Positions 25,729 to 33,873 of a stretch of 64,000 nt of DNA are shown here, in pieces. The DNA is from an uncultured Oleispira sp. (GTDB lineage: Bacteria; Pseudomonadota; Gammaproteobacteria; Pseudomonadales; Oceanobacteraceae). Positions within the stretch are counted from its first letter, which is position 1; every line of letters begins with the position of its first letter. The notes beneath the pieces are model-generated. The model saw only the letters and a program-made list of their open reading frames with translations, did not search any database and was not told where the DNA came from. The stretch spans positions 1 through 64,000 of the forward strand of contig CAJVZR010000016.1 in the NCBI GenBank assembly GCA_913019965.1. The letters are read 5' to 3'. The position numbers and the translations under genes were made by a program.

Positions 25729-26646
25729 ATGGATCAACTGCATCTGATGACTGTTTATATCGCCGTTGCTGAAGAACAAGGCTTTGCAGCAGCAGCGAGG
25801 CGACTGACTATGTCTCCTCCTGCTGTCACTCGAGCGATAGCCGCCTTAGAAGACAAACTCGCTATCAAGTTGCTCACCCGCACCACACGCCATGTACGGG
25901 TAACGGAAGCGGGAGCGCGCTATCTAGATGACTGCCGCAAGATAGTCAGTGCCGTCGAGCAAGCGAATGAAGCTGCGATTGGTATTAATGCCGAACCTAA
26001 GGGACATCTATCCATTACAGCCCCGGTACTGTTCGGCCAAAAATTTGTCATGCCGGGCATAGTCGATTATTTAAAACGCTATCCAGATACCCAAGTAGAC
26101 GCTATTTTCCTCGACCGCGTAGTTAACCTATTAGAAGAAGGCTTTGACCTCGGCATTCGAATTGGTCAGTTACCCGACTCAAACATGATGGCAAAAACCG
26201 TGGGCCAGGTGCGCTTAATGCTCGTGGCCTCACCGGAATACTTAACGAAGACTGGAATTCCACAAACCCCCAATGATTTAACTAGCCATACCTTGATTGC
26301 TACCAGCACAGGCAGTATGGCCCATGACTGGCAGTTTTCCCCAAGACCTGATATCCCGCATAAGAAAGATAAATTCAGTCTACGCATTAAACCTAGGTTA
26401 ACGGTGACCAGTAACCAAGGGGCAATCAATGCGGCAAAACAAGGTTTGGGAATTGCGCGAGTAATTTCTTATCAAATTGCCGATGAGCTCGCCTCTGGAG
26501 AATTAAAAATTCTATTAGAACAATACGAGCTACCGGCTATGCCCGTGCACATTATTCACCGTGAAGGCCGAATGGCCTCCAGTAAGGTGAGGTGTTTTAT
26601 TGATTTGATGGCGGAAAGATTACGCCAAGATAAGAGCTTAAATTAA
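25729..26646 (+). CDS. LysR family transcriptional regulator
   Basis: This 305-residue LysR regulator has an N-terminal helix-turn-helix (AEEQGFAAAARRLTMSPPAV, residues about 13-32), the linker helix with TRTTRHVRVTEAGARYL, and the effector-binding domain from about residue 90. It belongs to the subgroup with DLGIRIGQLPDSNMMAK. It is divergent from the AhpD-like/reductase/NTF2-like genes, and a perfect palindrome lies between them, so it most likely controls that set. Its stop overlaps the end of cynS on the other strand by four bases. Confidence 0.92.
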   Translation: MDQLHLMTVYIAVAEEQGFAAAARRLTMSPPAVTRAIAALEDKLAIKLLTRTTRHVRVTEAGARYLDDCRKIVSAVEQANEAAIGINAEPKGHLSITAPVLFGQKFVMPGIVDYLKRYPDTQVDAIFLDRVVNLLEEGFDLGIRIGQLPDSNMMAKTVGQVRLMLVASPEYLTKTGIPQTPNDLTSHTLIATSTGSMAHDWQFSPRPDIPHKKDKFSLRIKPRLTVTSNQGAINAAKQGLGIARVISYQIADELASGELKILLEQYELPAMPVHIIHREGRMASSKVRCFIDLMAERLRQDKSLN

Positions 26647-27092
26647 TAGGTTTTATAAGGTAAAAATTTACCGGATAAAACGACGTTAACCCTATCGCCT
26701 TTATCATCTTGCTGGCGCTGAATATCCATCGAGAAATCAATGGCGCTCATAATGCCATCGCCAAACTCTTCGTGAATAAGTTCTTTTATGGTAGAGCCAT
26801 AAACATTAACGATTTCGTACCAGCGATAAATTAAAGGATCCGTCGGCACTGCCGTTGGTAGGGATCCTTTATAAGGAGCTATTTGTAGCCACGCAATCGC
26901 CTCATCAGGTAACGAGAAAATTTCACCAACGATTTCAGCCTGCTTTTTATCGAACGTCATTTGCCCTAAACAAGCCGCAGTGGTCCATTCCTTTGACAAT
27001 TCAATCGCACTGGCGACTTCAGACCATTTAATGCCTTTGGCCACTTTATTGGCCAATATTAACTGAGTGACTTCATCACGATTAGATATCAT
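26643..27092 (-). CDS. cynS: Cyanate hydratase (cyanase)
   Basis: Cyanase converts cyanate and bicarbonate to carbamate, which breaks down to ammonia and CO2; it detoxifies cyanate and can supply nitrogen. The 149-residue protein has an N-terminal helical domain and the C-terminal catalytic domain with R90 and E93 in YRWYEIVNVYG and S116 in GDGIMSAIDF, which match the active-site residues Arg96, Glu99 and Ser122 of E. coli CynS. The C-terminus ends GKFLPYKTY as usual. It is the third gene of a minus-strand unit with an FNT channel and a PP2C/kinase fusion. Confidence 0.95.
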   Translation of the reverse strand: MISNRDEVTQLILANKVAKGIKWSEVASAIELSKEWTTAACLGQMTFDKKQAEIVGEIFSLPDEAIAWLQIAPYKGSLPTAVPTDPLIYRWYEIVNVYGSTIKELIHEEFGDGIMSAIDFSMDIQRQQDDKGDRVNVVLSGKFLPYKTY

Positions 27093-27153
27093 TTTAAGCT
27101 CCTGCTATTAATTGAAATACGACGATTAACTGAAATACTATAATTCACATAAT

Positions 27154-28911
27154 CTAAAACTGAGAATTCGATATTAAATAAATAATTACCCAAGCTAGAA
27201 TAAAAGAAATTCCTTGCCATACCAGAACGGGATTACGCGCCATTAATGGTGCTTTGGTTTTATTTAAATACTTTTGATTGGGTTTTCGTAAATCATGAAT
27301 AAACTCAAATAGCGCTTCATAGCGTCGATTCGGAATCGGCTCAACCGCCTTGCGGATGGCTTCATCAAACCAAACAGGAATAGCGCGCTGTTCATCTAAT
27401 AACGGTTGGTAGCGTAACTTTCTCTGGGCGGCTAAGGTTTTGGTTTTTGCCACCTGAGTGCCATAGGGATATTTTCCTGTCATAAGAAAATAGGTTAATA
27501 CACCTAAGGAATAAACTTCCGAACTAATACTACCTTGCTCGGCCAAGAAGTATTCAGGGGCACTGTATAACGCCGTACCTTTTAAGTAACTTTGAACTTT
27601 CTCGGTTTTTGATTCTTCTAAACCTGCAATGCTCACCGAGCCAAAGTCCAGTAACTTAACCATACCCTGAGTATCAATGATTATGTTTTCTGGGCGAATG
27701 TCTTGATGCAGCATGTCCATTTTATGAAACGCATGCAGCGCTTTAGCAACTTGTTCGATTATATTTCTAACCTGCTCAATGCTCGGTCTAGGGTTATCTA
27801 CAGCCCACTGGGCTAATGTTTGCCCTTCGACATATTCAAATACCGTATAAATAGTATTACGCTCACGATCTGCTAGATCGGCCTTTACTACATGCGCACT
27901 GTTTATTCTACGAGCGACCCACTCTTCCATTAAAAAGCTTTCTAGTAAGCTTTCACCCTGTGATAGCTCAGACCCTGCAGGACTGCCATTCGTTATATCA
28001 ACCCCGGGCAATTTGATAACCACTTTTTTGTCCAGCTTCATATCCAAAGCTAAGTAAACTAGACTACGACTAGAGTGGTGAAGACGGGTTAATATTTTGT
28101 AACCTTCAAATTCCATCCGCGCTTCTAATTGTGGCGGAAAGTTTAATTTTTTTGTCTCTTGTAATTGCGGCTGTATAAGATCAGGCAATGTTTCTATCTT
28201 AACCAGCTGAATACTTAAGTTATCATCACTGCCATTTTCTAACGCTAATGCAGCAATGAGTTCTGCCGCCTTCTCAAGCTGATCTTCATTGACCTTAATA
28301 ATCGTGATTAATGCTTTTGCAGATACAAACTCGTAAATGCCATCGCTGCATAATATAAAATAATCACCCAAGGCGATATCGAGTTTGTGATAGTCAAATT
28401 CACAGTCTTGCCTTACACCTAAAGCACGGCTGAGATAGCTAGCACCTTCGCTCCCCATGACTCTATGATCATGAGTCACCTGTTCGAGACCCGTCGTGGT
28501 TAAATGATAAATACGAGAGTCACCTAGATGAAAAATATGCCCATGATGGTTTTTAATGACTAGGCTGCTAAAGGTACAAACATGGCCCTTGTCTTTATCG
28601 TAGCGCCCAAGGCCAGATTGGGATTGTGAATATAACCAAGAGTTGATGGGTTTTAATACCCGCTCCATTGCGGTCTTTGTACTCCATGCTTCTGAGGTAC
28701 AATAATAATCTTGTAAAAAGTTTTTTACCGCCACTTCACTCGCAATGTGGCTTTCTTGACTTGAACTAATACCATCCGCGATGGCTAATGCAATGCCTTT
28801 TATATTTAATAATGATGCCTGAGGAAGTCGGCGACCAATAAAGTCTTGGTTGCTTTGTTTACGGCCTTTATCCGTATACTGACCGATGGATACCTTCAAC
28901 TCTGACATCAT
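27154..28911 (-). CDS. PP2C phosphatase / Ser-Thr kinase fusion with C-terminal membrane anchor
   Basis: This 585-residue protein joins a PP2C-type phosphatase (residues 1-240: IADGISSSQESHIASE, VIKNHHGHIFHLGDSRIYH, FILCSDGIYEFV) to a Hanks-type kinase (about 270-545). The kinase has a degenerate Gly-rich loop, VVIKLPG, the catalytic loop HQDIRPEN with D404, DFG with D422, and an APEYFLAE segment. HQD replaces the usual HRD. One hydrophobic helix at about 560-582 (ISFILAWVIIYLI) anchors it in the membrane. Pseudomonas has a comparable fusion beside nitrate assimilation genes. Here it lies 22 bases after an FNT channel and 61 bases before cynS, so it may adjust uptake or use of nitrite, formate or cyanate; that role is inferred. 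Confidence 0.93.
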   Translation of the reverse strand: MMSELKVSIGQYTDKGRKQSNQDFIGRRLPQASLLNIKGIALAIADGISSSQESHIASEVAVKNFLQDYYCTSEAWSTKTAMERVLKPINSWLYSQSQSGLGRYDKDKGHVCTFSSLVIKNHHGHIFHLGDSRIYHLTTTGLEQVTHDHRVMGSEGASYLSRALGVRQDCEFDYHKLDIALGDYFILCSDGIYEFVSAKALITIIKVNEDQLEKAAELIAALALENGSDDNLSIQLVKIETLPDLIQPQLQETKKLNFPPQLEARMEFEGYKILTRLHHSSRSLVYLALDMKLDKKVVIKLPGVDITNGSPAGSELSQGESLLESFLMEEWVARRINSAHVVKADLADRERNTIYTVFEYVEGQTLAQWAVDNPRPSIEQVRNIIEQVAKALHAFHKMDMLHQDIRPENIIIDTQGMVKLLDFGSVSIAGLEESKTEKVQSYLKGTALYSAPEYFLAEQGSISSEVYSLGVLTYFLMTGKYPYGTQVAKTKTLAAQRKLRYQPLLDEQRAIPVWFDEAIRKAVEPIPNRRYEALFEFIHDLRKPNQKYLNKTKAPLMARNPVLVWQGISFILAWVIIYLISNSQF

Positions 28912-28933
28912 TATTTCTTTCCTTCTTACTTGC

Positions 28934-29800
28934 TTAACTCGTTAGCGCTTCTGAGCGTTTCTCAATTAAAGCCTGATCTGCAGTACGCTTTTCAGTCGTA
29001 CGGCTAGCACCCGTTTTAACGTGCGTTGTATAAATAGTTAAGCCCGTAAATGCCAAGCCACCAACTAGGTTACCTAGAGCCGTTGGTAGTTCATTCCAAA
29101 CGATGTAGTCCATGAAAGAGAACTCACCACCCATGATTAGGCTGAATGGGAAAAGGAACATGTTAACGACTGAGTGTTCGAAACCCATAAAGAAGAATAA
29201 GAAGATTGGCATCCACATCGCAATAACTTTACCGCTAACCGAAGTAGAAATCATCGCGCCAACAACCCCTAACGATACCATCCAATTACACAACATACCG
29301 CGGATAAAAATTGTTAACCAACCGTCAGTTCCATGAGCGGCATAACCTAAAGTACGTGCTTCACCAATGGTGGCAACTTTTTCGCCGATAGCACCGGGTT
29401 CAACATTAAAACCGTAAGTGAAAATCCACGCCATTAAGAAAGCAACAGTTAAGGCTCCAGCGAAATTTCCTAAAAAGACTAAACCCCAGTTTCTTAATAC
29501 CCCAGAAATAGTTACCCCCGGTCGTTTATCCAGCCAAGCAAGCGGAGCTAAAACAAAGACCCCGGTTAATAAATCAAACCCCATCAGGTATAACATACAA
29601 AAACCAACAGGAAATAATATTGCACCTAATAAAAACATGCCGGTTTTAACGGCGATAGTAATTGCAAAAACGGCGGCTAACGCCAAAATAGCACCTGCCA
29701 TAAAGGCACGAATTAAGGTATCGCGAGTGGACATAAATACTTTGGCTTCACCTGCATCTACCATCTTGGTAGCAAACTCAGCCGGGGCTAGATAGGACAT
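28934..29800 (-). CDS. Formate/nitrite transporter (FNT) family channel
   Basis: This 288-residue inner membrane protein has six membrane segments and FNT signatures: GFCMLYLMGFDLLTGVF in the second helix, the NFAGALTVAFLMA segment and RGMLCNWMVSLGVVGA. Members such as FocA and NirC carry formate or nitrite, and the fold also passes other small monovalent anions. It leads the unit FNT-kinase-cyanase, so nitrite or a substrate of cyanase (cyanate, bicarbonate) is plausible, but the sequence does not decide it. No NirB or NirD gene is next to it in the window. Confidence 0.92.
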   Translation of the reverse strand: MSYLAPAEFATKMVDAGEAKVFMSTRDTLIRAFMAGAILALAAVFAITIAVKTGMFLLGAILFPVGFCMLYLMGFDLLTGVFVLAPLAWLDKRPGVTISGVLRNWGLVFLGNFAGALTVAFLMAWIFTYGFNVEPGAIGEKVATIGEARTLGYAAHGTDGWLTIFIRGMLCNWMVSLGVVGAMISTSVSGKVIAMWMPIFLFFFMGFEHSVVNMFLFPFSLIMGGEFSFMDYIVWNELPTALGNLVGGLAFTGLTIYTTHVKTGASRTTEKRTADQALIEKRSEALTS

Positions 29801-30039
29801 AGTCTTCTCTCTCTTTAGTGGGATTTAAATTAATAAATCTGTTAGAGCAATAGCTATGCCAAAGGAATATATTTTTATCGAGGGTAAGAAACCACTATGA
29901 TTTAGCCGATATCATTCGCAGCTAAAAGACTTTATGACGCAAGCCTTGCACTTTAAAAATGCAACAAATTCAAAGTTTAAATATGAAATGCATATTATTA
30001 GTGCAAGCTTTTTAGATTAATGCATAAAAATAGTGACGA

Positions 30040-31377
30040 TTAACTTTTCCAATAATCTACTGATTTATTCTCTAAATTATTCGGTAACCATTTATTCATA
30101 ATACTGCAGGCCGTTAAATCACCCGTCACATTAATGGTCGTTCTACACATATCTAATATTCTATCAACGCCCAATATCAAACCAATACCGGCCGCTGGTA
30201 CTCCTATTCCAGATAAAATAGTCGCCAATACCACAATCCCCACTCCCGGAGTACTTGGAGCGCCAATTGATGCACCAATTGTCGTCAGCATTAAGAGCAA
30301 TAGACCGCTGGTTCCAATTTCAATACCAAAGGCTTGAATTAAAAATACGGCAGCAATGGTTTGATATAAGGCAGTGCCATCCATGTTAATGGTTGCACCT
30401 AAAGGGATTACAAATTGACTCACCGCTGGCTTAACCTGTAAATCTTCTTCCGCTGTTTTTAACGACAGTGGCATGACGGCCGCTGAGCTTGAAGTTGAAA
30501 ACGCCAACAATTGTACCGAGCGAATCGACGATAGAAAATTTGCTACCGACTTATGCGCCAATAGCTTGATAATAAGTAGATATACACATAATAAAAGTAC
30601 CAAACCTAGTATTACGGTAAAAACATACATAGACATGCCTAAGATTGCATCGATACCGACTCGGATAGTGATATCACACAACAAACCAAATACCGCATAA
30701 GGGGCTAATAACATCGCCCAACTGACAACCTTCATCGCAATCGTTTGAATACTATCCAATACCTGTAAAATTAACTTTGATTTCTTTACCGGCAACGTAA
30801 TTAAGGCAACACCCATAATAATTGCATAAATTACTAGCTGTAACATGCTTTGATCAATGATCGCTTGAGTCATGTTATTTGGTATTAAGTTGGCTATTTT
30901 TTCTGGCACGCTTTGATTAATGACTGCGACGGGTTCGGCCGGTTCTCTAACTTGAGATAGCATGGATTGATCAATATAACTCCCGGGTTCGAGTATGAGA
31001 GCCAGCGTCATGCCAATGGACACGGCAATCAAGGTAGTTGTCAAAAAATAAGGGAAAATTCTTAAGGCTATTCTTTTTAGAAAATCAGGATCCCCTGCCG
31101 TTGCTATCCCCAACATAATTGATGTCATTACTAAAGGAATGACAACCATTTGAATTAAGGATAAAAATATACTGCCCGGTAACTTGACCCATTGCGCAAT
31201 TGTCTGTGCCGTTGTCTCCTCTACTAGAGCCCCACCATGAGGTGACAAAAAGAGGCCAATAGCAATCCCTAAAAATAAGGCAATAATAATTTGAGCCCAC
31301 AGGTGACGAGTAATTAATTCACTGACTTGCAAAATGCCGTTATCAATCGGGTCGTACCAAGGTTTGCTTTTATTCAT
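30040..31377 (-). CDS. Dicarboxylate/amino acid:cation symporter (DAACS family)
   Basis: This 445-residue inner membrane carrier is related to GltP/DctA, which take up glutamate, aspartate or C4-dicarboxylates with H+ or Na+. It has the serine-rich re-entrant loop AFSTSSSAAVMPLSL, the NMDGTALYQ motif of helix 7 and the GAPSTPGVGIVVLATIL loop, followed by DRILDMCRTTINVTGD. Substrate preference is not assigned. The gene stands alone between the FNT operon and the bacterioferritin genes. Confidence 0.93.
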   Translation of the reverse strand: MNKSKPWYDPIDNGILQVSELITRHLWAQIIIALFLGIAIGLFLSPHGGALVEETTAQTIAQWVKLPGSIFLSLIQMVVIPLVMTSIMLGIATAGDPDFLKRIALRIFPYFLTTTLIAVSIGMTLALILEPGSYIDQSMLSQVREPAEPVAVINQSVPEKIANLIPNNMTQAIIDQSMLQLVIYAIIMGVALITLPVKKSKLILQVLDSIQTIAMKVVSWAMLLAPYAVFGLLCDITIRVGIDAILGMSMYVFTVILGLVLLLCVYLLIIKLLAHKSVANFLSSIRSVQLLAFSTSSSAAVMPLSLKTAEEDLQVKPAVSQFVIPLGATINMDGTALYQTIAAVFLIQAFGIEIGTSGLLLLMLTTIGASIGAPSTPGVGIVVLATILSGIGVPAAGIGLILGVDRILDMCRTTINVTGDLTACSIMNKWLPNNLENKSVDYWKS

Positions 31378-31587
31378 GGTTTAATTACTAGTTAATCAAT
31401 AAATTTGTACTGTCCCATAAAGCAGCCTAACTCTCAATGCTTGGTATTAATAATCACTTTTATTTGCATTTAGACTTGCTTAAACCTATCTCATATATAA
31501 CGAAAGTTTATATCCCTAAATAGTCTTTTATATTTATTGGCAATCGCACTTAACTATAGCTATACACTTCAAATAGTAGGCGTCGCA

Positions 31588-32058
31588 ATGAAAGGCAACC
31601 CCAAAGTTCTGAGTACGCTTAACCAAGCCCTCACAACCGAGCTCACTTCGATTAACCAATTCTTTTTGCATGCCCGCATGTTTAAAAACTGGGGATTAGA
31701 AGAGCTGAACGAAAAAGCGTATAAAAAATCAATCAAAGATATGAAGCAAGCGGATGAGTTAATAGAACGCATTCTATTTTTAGAAGGGCTACCCAACCTT
31801 CAACAGCTAGGTAAACTACACATTGGCGAGCATACCGAAGAGATGCTGATGTCTGATCTCAACCTAGAAGTGAATCAAATTGCCGAATTAAGAGATGCGA
31901 TAGAGTTATGCGAGCAAGAAAAAGATTATATTAGTCGTGAACTATTAGAAGGCATTTTAACTTACGAAGAAGATTATCTTGATTGGCTTGAAACTCAAGA
32001 ATTTTTAATTACCGCAACCGGTATTGAAAACTATCAACAATCTATGATGGAGAGCTGA
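31588..32058 (+). CDS. bfr: Bacterioferritin, heme-binding subunit lacking ferroxidase histidines
   Basis: Bacterioferritin subunits assemble into a 24-mer iron store. The start is placed at ATG 31588 (MKGNPKV), matching E. coli Bfr; 17 upstream codons in frame are not conserved. The 156-residue protein has E18, E94 and E127 of the diiron site but Asp51 for Glu, Gln54 for His and Tyr130 for His, so its ferroxidase centre is incomplete. The heme ligand Met52 is present. It lies one base before the second bacterioferritin gene, which has the opposite pattern. Such paired subunits are known from Neisseria, Magnetospirillum and Pseudomonas putida. Confidence 0.93.
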   Translation: MKGNPKVLSTLNQALTTELTSINQFFLHARMFKNWGLEELNEKAYKKSIKDMKQADELIERILFLEGLPNLQQLGKLHIGEHTEEMLMSDLNLEVNQIAELRDAIELCEQEKDYISRELLEGILTYEEDYLDWLETQEFLITATGIENYQQSMMES

Positions 32059-32059
32059 A

Positions 32060-32545
32060 ATGAAAGGTAATAGTAAGGTTATAGACCTACTCAACAAACA
32101 GCTCACTCTTGAGCTAACGTCAATGGATCAGTATCTGGCTCACAGTAAAATTTATGAAGATTGGGGGGTTAATAAGCTACATGAGAAGTTAGCCCATGAA
32201 TACGAAGAAGAGCTGGAGCATGCTAGACGTTTAATTGAGCGCATCCTCTTTCTAGAAGGTAAGCCCGATACCGCTTCTCGCGAGCCCATTATGGTCGGGG
32301 ATAATGTCGAGCAAATGCTAAAAAATGATTTAGCGGCAGAGAATACCGTCGCCGCAAGCTTAAGAAGCATCATAGAAGTCTGCGAGCAAGAGCGTGACTA
32401 TGTCAGTCGAGAAATTCTAGAGTCTCTACTTGATGATACTGAAATGGATCATATCTATTGGCTAGAGCAGCATCTGGGCTTAATTGATAAAGTTGGTATC
32501 GCAAACTACATACAGAGCCAGATGGGCAGTGGGGCACCTGACTAG
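32060..32545 (+). CDS. bfr: Bacterioferritin, ferroxidase-competent subunit lacking heme Met52
   Basis: This 161-residue subunit has the full set of diiron ligands: E18, E51, H54, E94 and the E128-x-x-H131 pair, shifted by one residue because the last loop is one longer. The heme-ligating methionine of E. coli Bfr (Met52) is Leu52. With the upstream subunit, which keeps Met52 but has lost the two histidines, it should form a mixed shell in which one subunit type oxidises Fe(II) and the other type supplies the heme used for iron release. The two genes are almost contiguous. Confidence 0.93.
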   Translation: MKGNSKVIDLLNKQLTLELTSMDQYLAHSKIYEDWGVNKLHEKLAHEYEEELEHARRLIERILFLEGKPDTASREPIMVGDNVEQMLKNDLAAENTVAASLRSIIEVCEQERDYVSREILESLLDDTEMDHIYWLEQHLGLIDKVGIANYIQSQMGSGAPD

Positions 32546-32581
32546 AATGACATTGCTGGGTTACGTAACAAGAATATGATT

Positions 32582-32600
32582 GATAACTATTATCATTAGC
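32582..32600. promoter_or_regulatory. Fur box upstream of bfd
   Basis: The 19 bases starting GATAACTATTATCATTAGC match 15 of 19 positions of the E. coli Fur-box consensus. The site is 44 bases before the bfd start and fits iron repression of bfd, as reported for other proteobacteria. Confidence 0.7.
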
Positions 32601-32643
32601 GATAGTATTAGCCTATCAAATCTATAGTTAATGGTTATTTATC

Positions 32644-32838
32644 ATGTTTGTTTGCATTTGCCATGCAGTTAACGAAAAAGCTATCCAGCAAGCGGTGTCA
32701 GAAGGTGCTAAAAATGTACGCGATGTCCGTCGCAGCCTAAATGTAGGCTCTCAGTGTGGTCAATGCGTACGCCAGGCACACGAAGTCATTGAACAAGCTA
32801 AATCCCTCATCAGCAAGACTGAGTTTTACGCAGCGTAA
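32644..32838 (+). CDS. bfd: Bacterioferritin-associated ferredoxin Bfd
   Basis: Bfd is a small [2Fe-2S] ferredoxin that reduces the heme of bacterioferritin to release stored iron. The 64-residue protein has the expected four cysteines, C4 and C6 in MFVCICHAV and C38 and C41 in SQCGQCVRQA. It is encoded 98 bases after the two bacterioferritin genes and behind a Fur-box-like sequence, so it would be made under iron shortage while the storage shell is already present. Confidence 0.93.
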   Translation: MFVCICHAVNEKAIQQAVSEGAKNVRDVRRSLNVGSQCGQCVRQAHEVIEQAKSLISKTEFYAA

Positions 32839-32982
32839 AACTGAAAAAGAAACGTAAGATAAATAACAATCACAAATATTCCGTTCAGAGAAAATTTATT
32901 ATTTGTTACTGCCATTAGCCCTCCCCTTTTAAAAGTTTTCTCTGCTATAGACGGTTTGACCATTATTCAAGCTCAACCCGAG

Positions 32983-33873
32983 CTATACAATACAGTTGCG
33001 TCCTTTCTGTTTCGCCTGATATAACAGAGCATCAGCTAGTTTAAATAAAGCATTGGGGTCATCTGTTTCTACATTCATAGCACTGCAGCCAATACTCACT
33101 GTCACGTTGTTGATATCAGCCGCTGGATGATTTAGCTGCAAAGCATCAATATTAGCCCGAATTTTCTCTGCTACCTTACGCCCTTCTATGATCTCGGTTG
33201 CCGGTAAGATCACACAAAACTCCTCTCCTCCAAAACGTGCAGCAAGTTCTGTCGAACGCTGTAATGATGCTGCAACCGATTGTGCCACTTGTCGCAAGCA
33301 ATCATCGCCATAGTCATGCCCGGCAAGATCATTAAGTGCTTTAAAATTATCTATATCGATCATTAATAAGCACAGTTCAGAATCAGTCCTTTGTGCCTGA
33401 TAAAAACTGGTGGTTAAGTACTCATCAAGTCGACGTCGATTCGCAATTTTCGTTAAAGGATCCGTCATGTTTAATTGGTGTAGTAAGTCTCGCTGCTGCT
33501 TCAACTCTAAATGATTGGCTACCCTCGCTCTAACAATAGCGGGGCTAAAGGGCTTTGAAATATAATCAACAGCTCCCATCTCTAAACCTTTGGTTTCATC
33601 TTCGACACTGGCCTGTACGGTAATAAAAATAATGGGGATATCCATTGATTCCAAATTCTTTTTCAAGATACGGCATACTTCATAACCATCCATACCCGGC
33701 ATGTTGATGTCTAATAAAATCAAATCAGGTGGCTGGCTTGATAATGCCTTACTAATCGCTTGCTCACCCGTTTTAGCAATTACAATTTCATATTCATCTA
33801 AGGTAGCTACCAGTACCTTTATATTAACCATTTCATCTTCTGCTATAAGAACTCGACCTTTATGCGCTGTCAT
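32983..33873 (-). CDS. Response regulator with GGDEF output (diguanylate cyclase)
   Basis: This 296-residue protein joins a receiver domain (residues 5-125; phosphoacceptor D55 in LILLDINMPGMDG, K107 in YISKPF) to a GGDEF domain (about 130-296; FKALNDLAGHDYGDD and catalytic G215-GEEF). The inhibitory site is RSTE instead of RxxD. It should make cyclic di-GMP when phosphorylated. Its start overlaps the stop of the hybrid histidine kinase by four bases, so that kinase is the probable phosphodonor through its Hpt domain. Confidence 0.94.
   Translation of the reverse strand: MTAHKGRVLIAEDEMVNIKVLVATLDEYEIVIAKTGEQAISKALSSQPPDLILLDINMPGMDGYEVCRILKKNLESMDIPIIFITVQASVEDETKGLEMGAVDYISKPFSPAIVRARVANHLELKQQRDLLHQLNMTDPLTKIANRRRLDEYLTTSFYQAQRTDSELCLLMIDIDNFKALNDLAGHDYGDDCLRQVAQSVAASLQRSTELAARFGGEEFCVILPATEIIEGRKVAEKIRANIDALQLNHPAADINNVTVSIGCSAMNVETDDPNALFKLADALLYQAKQKGRNCIV

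Noticed and set aside
29941-30010. Imperfect inverted repeat AAGCCTTGCACT/AGTGCAAGCTT near the FNT start
   Set aside because: Arms differ by an inserted base and are almost 50 bases apart, so this is probably chance in an AT-rich gap.
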